NCBI GenBank assembly: GCA_021775355.1
Contig: JAJFHZ010000035.1
Location: forward strand, 47,165 to 111,164
DNA: 64,000 nucleotides
Origin: Amylibacter sp.
Lineage (GTDB): Bacteria; Pseudomonadota; Alphaproteobacteria; Rhodobacterales; Rhodobacteraceae
Direction of reading: 5' to 3'
A model generated the notes under the pieces. That model was not told the DNA's origin. It did not search any database and worked only from the letters and a program-made list of their open reading frames with translations. Below, in pieces: positions 8,833 to 15,948 of this stretch. A program made the position numbers and the translations under genes. Positions within the stretch are counted from its first letter, which is position 1, and every line of letters starts with the position of its first letter.

Positions 8833-9447
8833 TTACGAAATTACCGGTTCATACAATACTGGATTATTTACCTGAACACGATTTTTGACTATCTGCCAGG
8901 CATCCTGCGAGATTTCTACCGCAATTGCCACGGCGCGTGTGTTTCCGATCTTTCTGGGATTGCCCAAGCGCCGTGCAGGCCATCCACTTTGGCGTACAAT
9001 CCGTTCAACCCGCAAATCGGTTACAGTGACAATTTCGCTTAGTTTGCGGCTAAGGCCAAATTCAATCATAGCTAGAAACAACTGGTTGCTGACACGGCCT
9101 AGTTCCCCTTTTTCCTTGAGCGCAAAAGTATCGACCGCAAAACGGCTGCTTTCCCACATATGATCGGAAACAGGTGCCGGATTTCCATCTAGCAATTCCG
9201 GGAATGTGTCCTTCAACATATTTTTCCCTGTGGTCGGCAATAACCGGACACAGGCTGCCACATGACCGTCTTTGCCTTTATATATAAGGTAATTAGGGGA
9301 TAGATCATCGTAACTGTCCATTTCATAACCCGATTGCCCTTTGACCCAGTTTAAGCGTTCACTGAATACGCGGTATCGCAGCGCGTACATTTCATCCATT
9401 TGTGTTTCAAACTGGTGGTATCTTTTTGGTGTAATTAACATAAACAT
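8833..9447 (-). CDS. Acyl-homoserine-lactone synthase (LuxI family)
   Basis: 204 residues. LuxI enzymes join an acyl group from acyl-ACP or acyl-CoA to S-adenosylmethionine and release an acyl-homoserine lactone signal. The invariant residues are present in order: Arg24, Phe28, Trp34, Asp44, Asp47/48, Arg68, Phe82, Glu99 and Arg102 (MWESSRFAVD). An AAGGA site precedes the ATG by about 8 nt; a second in-frame ATG two codons later is possible. A palindrome sits 39-48 bases upstream of the start. The acyl chain made cannot be predicted. The flanks are clearly AT-richer than dgt and erpA, suggesting transfer. Confidence 0.94.
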   Translation of the reverse strand: MFMLITPKRYHQFETQMDEMYALRYRVFSERLNWVKGQSGYEMDSYDDLSPNYLIYKGKDGHVAACVRLLPTTGKNMLKDTFPELLDGNPAPVSDHMWESSRFAVDTFALKEKGELGRVSNQLFLAMIEFGLSRKLSEIVTVTDLRVERIVRQSGWPARRLGNPRKIGNTRAVAIAVEISQDAWQIVKNRVQVNNPVLYEPVIS

Positions 9448-9485
9448 TTAAATTTCCTTTCGTTTTATGTGAAAATGAAAATACT

Positions 9486-9495
9486 ACCTTAAGGT
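9486..9495. promoter_or_regulatory. ACCTTAAGGT palindrome upstream of luxI, candidate lux box
   Basis: A perfect 10-bp palindrome (ACCTTAAGGT) is centred about 43 bases upstream of the luxI ATG on the minus strand. A plausible -10 (CATAAA, 9463-9468) would place its -35 at the edge of this palindrome, the position usual for LuxR-activated promoters. It is shorter than the 18-20 bp classical lux box. Confidence 0.4.
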
Positions 9496-9635
9496 GAGTC
9501 TGGTAATGTTTTCTTGAAAGGATGTTTTTGTGCTAAAAAATGTTCTTCAGAATGGTGCCACACGAATTTTAAGCACAGTACTTTCTGATGGAAATTTATG
9601 TGAACCTGGTCCGCAGTAGATAGTCAGGCCGTTAG

Positions 9636-9718
9636 CACAGGTTGCAAGCATTCGTGATTACCATTGCCTTGCAGTGTGCGCCATCCCTGCCTATATTTAC
9701 ACAACCAAACTCGGAACC
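9636..9718. repeat. Right copy of duplicated dgt-erpA spacer
   Basis: Direct-repeat partner of 7399-7483. It keeps a reverse-strand ATG CTT GCA matching the first codons of dgt (9649-9651 is the start-codon equivalent) but the reading frame decays beyond that, so it looks like a remnant of the dgt start left on the far side of the inserted cassette. It also contains the working erpA promoter. Confidence 0.7.
9669..9697 (+). promoter_or_regulatory. Sigma-70 type promoter of erpA
   Basis: A -35 TTGCAG (9669-9674), a 17-base spacer and a -10 TATATT (9692-9697) lie 29 bases before the erpA ATG. This is among the clearest promoter matches in the window. Confidence 0.65.
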
Positions 9719-9726
9719 TTAAAGAG

Positions 9727-10059
9727 ATGCAGCTTAACCTACCGCCCAAAGTCACAGACCGCGCATTCGCGCGTCTGGCCGAGATAAACGCCGACAATGG
9801 CACCAAAGCCCTGCGCATCGCGGTTGAAGGTGGCGGTTGTTCAGGGTTTCAATACGAAATCAAACTGGATGAGATTGCAGCGGGTGATGACCTTGTGCTG
9901 GAAAAAGACGGTCAAAAGGTGCTGATCGACAGCATATCACTACCGTTTTTGTCCAACGCCGTGATCGATTTTACGCAAGAACTGATCGGCGCGCGCTTTG
10001 TGATCGAAAACCCCAATGCTACGTCTAGCTGCGGGTGTGGCACCAGTTTTTCGATGTAG
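9727..10059 (+). CDS. erpA: A-type iron-sulfur carrier (ErpA/IscA family)
   Basis: 110 residues. A-type carriers receive Fe-S clusters and hand them to target apoproteins. The three conserved cysteines are present: Cys38 in GGGCSGFQ, and Cys102 and Cys104 in the C-terminal SCGCGTSF. The start at 9727 gives the family's usual N-terminus; an in-frame ATG at 9664 lies inside the promoter and is rejected. ErpA versus IscA/SufA cannot be settled by sequence alone; there is no suf or isc operon in view, which favours a stand-alone erpA. xthA follows 14 bases later. Confidence 0.9.
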   Translation: MQLNLPPKVTDRAFARLAEINADNGTKALRIAVEGGGCSGFQYEIKLDEIAAGDDLVLEKDGQKVLIDSISLPFLSNAVIDFTQELIGARFVIENPNATSSCGCGTSFSM

Positions 10060-10073
10060 ATACTGAGTTTCCA

Positions 10074-10856
10074 ATGAAAATAGCATCATTCAATATCAAT
10101 GGGATCAAAGCCCGCTTACCGGCTCTTTTGGCCTGGCTGCAACAGGCGGCCCCCGATGTGGCTCTGTTGCAAGAGATCAAGTCGGTTGATGAAAATTTCC
10201 CACGTGAGCCGATAGAAGACCTTGGGTATGCCGTTGAAACCCACGGGCAAAAAAGTTTTAACGGAGTGGCGATCTTGTCGAAACTTCCAATAGAGGATGT
10301 GACACGTGGTTTGCCGGGTGATGATGCGGACGAACAGGCCCGTTGGATTGAGGCGACGGTTATCGGTGATAAGCGGCCCGTGCGGGTTTGCGGATTGTAC
10401 CTGCCGAACGGCAACCCGACACCGGGGCCGAAATATGATTACAAACTGGTATGGATGGAACGCCAATATGCCCGCGCGCAGGAATTGCTGACGTTGGAAG
10501 AACCGTTCCTGATGGCGGGCGATTACAACGTTATTCCGCAGGCGGAAGATTGCTGGGATGTGAAGCCGTGGCTGGAAGATGCGTTATATCTGCCGCAATC
10601 GCGTGAAGCGTTTCAACGGTTGAAAAATCTTGGCCTGACCGAGGCATTTCGGGTACGTAATATGGCCCCCGACAATTACACGTTCTGGGATTATCAGGCG
10701 GGTGCATGGAACCGCAATCACGGTATTCGTATTGACCATTTCCTGTTGTCGCCTGAATGTGCCGATTTGTTGCAAGATTGTCAGATCGATAAAGAAATCC
10801 GTGCACTGGAACGCCCATCCGACCACGTGCCGATTTGGGTTGAACTGGACGCTTAA
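10074..10856 (+). CDS. xthA: Exodeoxyribonuclease III
   Basis: 260 residues, endonuclease/exonuclease/phosphatase fold. The enzyme cleaves AP sites and degrades duplex DNA 3' to 5' in base-excision repair. Visible motifs are FNINGIKARL (catalytic Asn), LLQEIKS (metal-binding Glu), AGDYNVIP (Asp/Asn), and the C-terminal GIRIDHFLLS and SDHVPIWVEL with the catalytic His. Start 10074 (MKIASFN) is the family start, and an in-frame ATG at 10035 would overlap erpA. It is 14 bases after erpA and likely shares its transcript. Confidence 0.95.
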   Translation: MKIASFNINGIKARLPALLAWLQQAAPDVALLQEIKSVDENFPREPIEDLGYAVETHGQKSFNGVAILSKLPIEDVTRGLPGDDADEQARWIEATVIGDKRPVRVCGLYLPNGNPTPGPKYDYKLVWMERQYARAQELLTLEEPFLMAGDYNVIPQAEDCWDVKPWLEDALYLPQSREAFQRLKNLGLTEAFRVRNMAPDNYTFWDYQAGAWNRNHGIRIDHFLLSPECADLLQDCQIDKEIRALERPSDHVPIWVELDA

Positions 10857-11297
10857 ACGCGATGTGATGACCGCCAACAGGCCCTAGTAGAAATATAATT
10901 TCCATCAAAATTTTATAATTACAACCCAAATTACCAAGCCCAGAACAGTACTTGGTAATATCCACCAACCTGGCAACAAAATATTTGCATTAGCGTCAGG
11001 CCAATTCGTGTTATCCAGATCCGCAAAATGTTTGGATTTGGTGTCTTTGATTATAGGTTGTCCCAAAACTTAAGCCCTTAAGAATTCCCAGTGAGTAGCG
11101 CTTTCGCAACGTGCTAAAATATGATAATTGTAATGTAATTCAATGAAAAGTAGGCACAATTTCATCACTTAAAAACATAAATGTGGGTGTTTTCTGGTGG
11201 AACGAAATACCCCATGGTAGCAAAACAGAGCAGGATAAGATACAGTTGCTAAGTACTAGGATCCTGACCCTAGAAACCCGGCTAGGCGATGCAGACT
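10857..11297. other. AT-rich 441-base intergenic region
   Basis: I see no gene here. It lies between the ends of xthA and the monooxygenase gene (convergent). An inverted repeat, ATTACCAAG (10930-10938) and CTTGGTAAT (10951-10959) with a 12-base loop, starts about 74 bases after the xthA stop but lacks a T-run. The remainder is AT-rich with no long reading frame on either strand. Confidence 0.5.
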
Positions 11298-12452
11298 CTA
11301 ATAGACCGTCACATCATGGTCATAAATCCAGTCGTAATGTCCTGCCATAATTGCAGGAGCAATTTTTGACGATAGGCGCATGCCGGTTTGTAACATGCCA
11401 CGGGCCAGCGGGTTTGCCGTATGGTAAATTCGGCCTGATTTCAGGGCTGTTTCCTGCACTTTTGTGGCGCGCGGTTTGCGGATATTCTGATAGTTTTGCA
11501 ACGCTGCCCCAATATCGGTATTTTTAGCTAGCTGATCGGCCAATACCCAAGCGTCTTCAATCGCCATACAGGCCCCTTGGGCCACAAAAGGTACCATAGG
11601 GTGTGCGCTATCACCCAGTAAAACAATGCGGTTCTTGACCCAGGAATGCAAGCTGGGGTGGGCGAACAGACCCCATACGATGGGGGATTTCACTTGCGCC
11701 AGAAGGGTTGTGACAGGTGCGCACCAATCGTCGAAAAGGCGGCGCAAATCGTCAGGGTTGCCCGCGTGGTTCCAACCTTCGTCGGCCCATGTATCGCGCT
11801 CTTCCACAGCTACAATATTGATTAGTTGCCCGTCCCGTAAAGGATAGGTTACGACGTGTTTGCGTGGCCCCATGTAGACATGGGTATCTTTGATGAAATC
11901 ACCGGGTAAATCAGTGGCGGAAACCAATGCGCGCCATGCGATTTGTTTGGTAAAGATAACCTTTTGACTGTCGTAGAACTGATCGCGAATGCTTGATCGT
12001 ACACCGTCTGCCCCGATGGCCAGATCAAAAGGTTGATTGCCGATTTTCACACTGTGCGGGCCATTGTCGGATACTGCTACTTGCCTGCCAAGCTTGATAT
12101 TAACGCCTGCTTTTATTGCTGCCTGCATAAGTTCAGCGATCAAGTCAGCACGGTGAAATTGCAGGTATGGTGTATCAGGTGTGCTGTTCATCGCAACGTT
12201 TGCTACCGGGTCACCGCGTTTATAATCATGTAGCGTGATTGATTTGGGCTTACTGCAAGGCCATTCTTGTGGCTTTAACCCCAGTGCATTCAGTACCCGC
12301 ACGGCGTTGACACTGATTTGCAAACCGGCCCCGACCTCACCGATTTCGGGAGCTTGTTCAAACAGGGTCACAGAAAAATCTTTTTGGCGTAAAGCAATGG
12401 CTGCGGTTAATCCGCCAATACCGCCACCAACTATTGCAATATCAAGTGCCAT
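11298..12452 (-). CDS. FAD-dependent aromatic monooxygenase (salicylate hydroxylase-like)
   Basis: 384 residues, class A flavoprotein monooxygenase. It has the N-terminal Rossmann GGGIGGLTAAIAL, the DG motif (AIGADGVRSSIRDQF) and the GD motif (RIVLLGDSAHPMVPFVAQGA) that bind FAD and NADH. Members hydroxylate aromatic acids such as salicylate or 3-hydroxybenzoate. No ring-cleavage gene is nearby, so substrate is open. The ATG at 12452 follows an AAAGGG site. It starts only 24 bases beyond the dksA terminator hairpin, so it is probably expressed by read-through or from a promoter overlapping dksA. Confidence 0.85.
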   Translation of the reverse strand: MALDIAIVGGGIGGLTAAIALRQKDFSVTLFEQAPEIGEVGAGLQISVNAVRVLNALGLKPQEWPCSKPKSITLHDYKRGDPVANVAMNSTPDTPYLQFHRADLIAELMQAAIKAGVNIKLGRQVAVSDNGPHSVKIGNQPFDLAIGADGVRSSIRDQFYDSQKVIFTKQIAWRALVSATDLPGDFIKDTHVYMGPRKHVVTYPLRDGQLINIVAVEERDTWADEGWNHAGNPDDLRRLFDDWCAPVTTLLAQVKSPIVWGLFAHPSLHSWVKNRIVLLGDSAHPMVPFVAQGACMAIEDAWVLADQLAKNTDIGAALQNYQNIRKPRATKVQETALKSGRIYHTANPLARGMLQTGMRLSSKIAPAIMAGHYDWIYDHDVTVY

Positions 12453-12475
12453 GAAACTATACCCTTTAACGAAAA

Positions 12476-12503
12476 ACACCGAAGACTTCACAGTCTTCGG
12501 TGT
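12476..12503 (-). terminator. Rho-independent terminator of the dksA-like gene
   Basis: A perfect 12-bp stem (ACACCGAAGACT with AGTCTTCGGTGT) and a 4-base loop are followed, on the minus strand, by TTTTT. It lies 28 bases after the dksA-like stop codon. Confidence 0.85.
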
Positions 12504-12530
12504 ATAACTTTTAACGCACCTTACAACAGA

Positions 12531-12965
12531 TCAAGTGTCGCGGTGGACCTTTTCTTTGCGTTCGTGGCGCTCCTGCGCTTCCAAAGACATAGTCGCAATC
12601 GGGCGTGCGTCTAACCGTTTCAGTGAAATTGGGTCACCTGTTTCGGAACAATAGCCGAATTCGCCTTCGTCGATGCGGCGCAGGGCCTGATCGATTTTGG
12701 ATACCAGTTTGCGCTGGCGATCACGCGTGCGCAATTCCAATGCACGATCAGTTTCTTCGGATGCGCGATCCGCCACATCCGGTATATTGCGGGCCCCTTC
12801 TTGCATTCCTTCGATGGTGTCCTTGGTATCTTCCATCAAATCACTTTTCCAATTCATAAGCTTGCGACGGAAATATTCGACCTGACGTTCGTTCATGAAC
12901 GGCTCATTCTCTGCGGGGCGATAATCGGTATCCAGGATTACTTCAGACTTCATAGTTACACTCAT
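12531..12965 (-). CDS. DksA/TraR-family regulator with one-cysteine finger
   Basis: About 144 residues. DksA proteins enter the RNA-polymerase secondary channel and, with ppGpp, reset transcription of rRNA and biosynthesis genes. The coiled-coil (EYFRRKLMNWKSDLMEDTKD onward, with DVADRASEETDRALELR at the turn) is complete. The C-terminal finger keeps only one cysteine (GYCSETGDPISLKRL then ATMSLEAQ), where classical DksA has four. This C/T...T/A form is known from DksA2-like and Rhodobacter DksA proteins and needs no zinc. Start 12965 has GGGAG 10 nt upstream; an ATG at 12953 (MKSEV) also fits homologues. Its own terminator follows. Confidence 0.88.
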   Translation of the reverse strand: MSVTMKSEVILDTDYRPAENEPFMNERQVEYFRRKLMNWKSDLMEDTKDTIEGMQEGARNIPDVADRASEETDRALELRTRDRQRKLVSKIDQALRRIDEGEFGYCSETGDPISLKRLDARPIATMSLEAQERHERKEKVHRDT

Positions 12966-13052
12966 TTCTAAACGACTCCCATTCAGCAATTCATGCTGAT
13001 TTGAGGCTTCGATATAGAAAATCTGCAGGATTGTCACCCCCAAGTTGCACCA

Positions 13053-13081
13053 TATTGCGGCTTTGTGAATTCACGTATAGT
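13053..13081 (+). promoter_or_regulatory. Candidate promoter of the moxR cluster
   Basis: TATTGC (13053-13058), a 17-base spacer and TATAGT (13076-13081) precede the moxR ATG by 30 bases. The -10 is good, the -35 weak. A 10-bp palindrome (GTGAATTCAC, 13065-13074) sits in the spacer. Confidence 0.35.
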
Positions 13082-13111
13082 CTTTGCGAAACCAATGGCT
13101 TAGGGGCGATT

Positions 13112-13951
13112 ATGAAGTTTAAGGGTACAAAGGACTATGTTTCCACGGAAGATCTGGCGGTGGCGGTGAATGCGGCAATCGCATTAGAGCGGCCTTTGAT
13201 TGTAAAAGGTGAGCCGGGGACGGGCAAAACAGAGCTGGCGCGCCAAGTTGCCATCGCATTGGATTTGCCGATAATTGAATGGAATATCAAGTCCACTACT
13301 AAGGCGCAGCAGGGGTTGTATGAATATGATGCGGTGTCGCGTTTGCGTGATAGCCAGTTGGGGGATGCGCGGGTTCAGGATGTTTCAAATTATATCAAAA
13401 AGGGCAAGCTATGGCAGGCTTTTAGCGCGGATCAGCGGCTTGTGTTGCTTATTGATGAGATTGATAAGGCGGATATCGAATTCCCCAATGATCTGTTGCA
13501 AGAACTGGATCAGATGCAGTTTCATGTTTATGAAACGGGTGAGACGGTACAAGCCAAGCATCGGCCCATCGTGATTATTACATCGAATAATGAAAAAGAA
13601 TTGCCGGATGCGTTTTTGCGCCGCTGTTTCTTTCACTATATCCGGTTCCCCGACACACAAACATTGAAACAAATCGTAGATGTGCATTTCCCGAAAATAA
13701 AATCCGATCTGGTGGCCGAGGCTTTAACCCAGTTCTTTGAGATTCGCGAAACCCCGGGACTAAAGAAAAAACCGTCTACATCGGAAGTGCTAGACTGGTT
13801 GAAATTGTTGCTTGTGGAGGATTTGTCCGCATCCGATTTGCGACGGGACGGCAAAGATGCGCTGCCCAAATTACATGGGGCTTTGCTGAAGAACGAACAG
13901 GATGTACACTTATTTGAACGGCTTGCATTTCTGGCGCGGGGAGGGCGATAA
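13112..13951 (+). CDS. MoxR-family AAA+ ATPase
   Basis: 279 residues. MoxR ATPases act as chaperones that, with VWA-domain partners, mature or insert metal centres into enzymes. Walker A is GEPGTGKT (residues 33-40), Walker B is LLIDEIDKAD, and a sensor region ITSNNEKELPDAFLRRCF includes the arginine finger. Start 13112 has AGGGG 6-7 nt upstream; an in-frame upstream start at 13001 lacks one. A CoxE-type VWA gene lies 2 kb downstream on the same strand, matching the usual MoxR-VWA pairing, but a GNAT gene and a DUF2927 gene lie between. Confidence 0.92.
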   Translation: MKFKGTKDYVSTEDLAVAVNAAIALERPLIVKGEPGTGKTELARQVAIALDLPIIEWNIKSTTKAQQGLYEYDAVSRLRDSQLGDARVQDVSNYIKKGKLWQAFSADQRLVLLIDEIDKADIEFPNDLLQELDQMQFHVYETGETVQAKHRPIVIITSNNEKELPDAFLRRCFFHYIRFPDTQTLKQIVDVHFPKIKSDLVAEALTQFFEIRETPGLKKKPSTSEVLDWLKLLLVEDLSASDLRRDGKDALPKLHGALLKNEQDVHLFERLAFLARGGR

Positions 13952-13953
13952 TT

Positions 13954-14385
13954 TTGGATATCCGGTTGGTGACAAAAGATGATCAGCAAAGCTGGACTGA
14001 TTTATGGAAACTTTATTTAGAGTTCTATGAAACATCGCGCCCGCCAGAGGTTTATCAGACAACTTGGGACCGGATAATTGACCCCGATGAAGATATGTAC
14101 GCGATTATGGCGTTTGACGCAGGCAAGCCTGTGGGCTTGGTTGATTTTCTATACCACAAGTCGTTTTGGGATATAGAAGACCGAGTTTATTTGAATGATC
14201 TTTATGTGGACAGTTCTTGCCGGGGGGCTGGAATTGGGCAAATGCTTGTCAAAGCTGTGGAAAACCATGCAAAAGAACACAATGTTGCCTTAGTCTACTG
14301 GTTAACCTCTACGGATAACGTGCAAGCGCAGATTCTGTATGATAAAATTGCGACGCGCACGTCTTTTGTAAAGTACCAAGTGTAA
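13954..14385 (+). CDS. GNAT-family N-acetyltransferase
   Basis: 143 residues. The acetyl-CoA-binding loop is visible as SSCRGAGIGQMLVKAVE (Q/RxxGxG/A motif), and the following strand plus helix end in LYDKIATRTSFVKYQV as in small-molecule or protein acetyltransferases. The start is TTG at 13954, two bases after the moxR stop, with a strong GGGGAGGG site. The next gene begins on its last base (TAATG). The tight packing inside a MoxR-VWA cluster suggests co-expression; the acceptor is unknown. Confidence 0.82.
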   Translation: MDIRLVTKDDQQSWTDLWKLYLEFYETSRPPEVYQTTWDRIIDPDEDMYAIMAFDAGKPVGLVDFLYHKSFWDIEDRVYLNDLYVDSSCRGAGIGQMLVKAVENHAKEHNVALVYWLTSTDNVQAQILYDKIATRTSFVKYQV

Positions 14386-15773
14386 TGAGTGTTATGAGTA
14401 TGAAACGTATATCTTCCCTGTTTTGTTGTATGGTTTTGTTTGGGTGTGATTCTCAGGCCCCATCGGATGTAAGCCGTAATTCTGTTGATCTGGTATCTAC
14501 GGTAGGGATGCAGACGTTTCCCAATGCATCTGTGGCACGGTCAGTTAGCAGGTCGAATGCCGACATTGCGCAAGAATTTCTTGAGCTTGGTTTTGCGTTG
14601 GAAAGTGGTCAGGACATAACGCATCTGACACGGTTCGATGGTCCCATATTTGTCGCAATCACCCCTACGGCACCCAAACGTGTCGTGCAGGAACTTGACC
14701 GTTTGATCGCACGATTACGGTCAGAAGCAGGTTTGAATATACGCCGTTCAACGGGGAAGACTGCAAATATTTACGTGGAAACATTACCTAAAAAGCAATT
14801 GCAAAAAGCGATACCAACGGCGGCCTGTTTTGTTGTTCCGAATGTTTCCGGATGGTCTGATTATCGGCGTAACCGCTTTAAAAATGTGGTGGATTGGACA
14901 CGCCTTGAAGAGCGTAAACATATCACTGTCTTTATGCCCAGTGATGTGTCGCCACAAGAAACGCGTGATTGCCTGCATGAGGAAATTGCACAAGCTCTTG
15001 GTCCGGTAAACGATTTGTACCGCTTGCCCGACAGTGTTTATAATGACGATAACTTCAATATCTCGCTAACGGCTTATGATATGCTTATACTGGAAGCTTA
15101 TTATGCGCCTGAAATTCGCAATGGTATGTCTAAAGTACAGGTGGCATCTGTATTGCCGCAGATTTTGGCGCGGTTAAACCCAATCGGTCAGACACTTCCG
15201 CCTGTAAGATTGCAACCAACATCCAGAGATTGGGCGCGGTCTATAGAAACCGCACTTGGCCCGAAAGCAAGCAACAGCAAACGGCGCAGTGCTGCGTATC
15301 GCGCAATTCAGATAGCCAAAAGCAAAGGTTATCAGGATCATCGTTTGGGATTTTCGTATTTTGCACGTGCTCAAATTTCGCTGCATGATGATCCACGTCT
15401 TGCGGCAACGGATTTTGCGCAGGCTTATGCGATTTTCAAAACCTTGTTCGGTGTGTCAGATATTCACACAGCACAAGCTGCGGTTCAAATGGCCTCGCTT
15501 TCATTGTCTGCAGGAAAATATGATGCTGCACTGGGGTTTATCAACGATTCCATACCTGCTGCCCGTAAATCGCAAAATGGCTCGCTTCTGTTCAGCCTGC
15601 TGGCGATGAAATCTGAAATTTATGAAGGGCTGGGGCGTTTTTCGGACGCAAAATCACTAAGAAAAGAAGCTATTAGCTGGGGGCACTATGGTCTTGCCTC
15701 TCGTGCGGAAATATCTAAACGTCTTTCACAGGTCGCGGATTTGCGGCCAAAGGTATCCACGAAAGGCTTCTAG
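14385..15773 (+). CDS. DUF2927 lipoprotein with C-terminal TPR-like region
   Basis: 462 residues. The N-terminus is a lipoprotein-type signal (LFCCMVLFGCDSQ). The middle matches DUF2927 as I know it: LTRFDGPIFVAITP, RLRSEAGLNIR, and DCLHEEIAQALGPVNDLYRLPDS, the last with a metalloprotease-like HEE flavour but not HExxH. The last 150 residues are helical pairs resembling TPR repeats. It should sit in the periplasm, attached to a membrane. Translation starts overlap the GNAT stop (TAATG); ATGs at 14394 and 14400 are alternatives. No biochemical role is known to me. Confidence 0.8.
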   Translation: MSVMSMKRISSLFCCMVLFGCDSQAPSDVSRNSVDLVSTVGMQTFPNASVARSVSRSNADIAQEFLELGFALESGQDITHLTRFDGPIFVAITPTAPKRVVQELDRLIARLRSEAGLNIRRSTGKTANIYVETLPKKQLQKAIPTAACFVVPNVSGWSDYRRNRFKNVVDWTRLEERKHITVFMPSDVSPQETRDCLHEEIAQALGPVNDLYRLPDSVYNDDNFNISLTAYDMLILEAYYAPEIRNGMSKVQVASVLPQILARLNPIGQTLPPVRLQPTSRDWARSIETALGPKASNSKRRSAAYRAIQIAKSKGYQDHRLGFSYFARAQISLHDDPRLAATDFAQAYAIFKTLFGVSDIHTAQAAVQMASLSLSAGKYDAALGFINDSIPAARKSQNGSLLFSLLAMKSEIYEGLGRFSDAKSLRKEAISWGHYGLASRAEISKRLSQVADLRPKVSTKGF

Positions 15774-15774
15774 G

Positions 15775-15945
15775 ATGATTATGGTTCCGGTATTTTTGCT
15801 TGGCGTTCTTATAGGTGCCTTTCGCGCCTATAACCAACAGGGAACCAAATTGGATATGTTGCAATATGGGGCCGCGCACGGCATTGCATTTTTCATACTT
15901 GGATTATTTGCAACGATCGCCTTTGATTGGTTGGGGTGGGTCTAG
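15775..15945 (+). CDS. Small two-helix membrane protein, 56 aa
   Basis: 56 residues with two hydrophobic stretches (MIMVPVFLLGVLIGAFRA and GIAFFILGLFATIAFDWLGWV) joined by a polar loop. It starts one base after the DUF2927 stop and ends three bases before the VWA gene, so it is embedded in the operon and unlikely to be a chance frame. Function unknown; it may anchor the VWA or DUF2927 protein. Confidence 0.65.
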   Translation: MIMVPVFLLGVLIGAFRAYNQQGTKLDMLQYGAAHGIAFFILGLFATIAFDWLGWV

Positions 15946-15948
15946 GAC

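Noticed and set aside
13065..13074. GTGAATTCAC palindrome as an operator for moxR
   Set aside because: Only 10 bp, no partner site and no adjacent regulator; could be chance.
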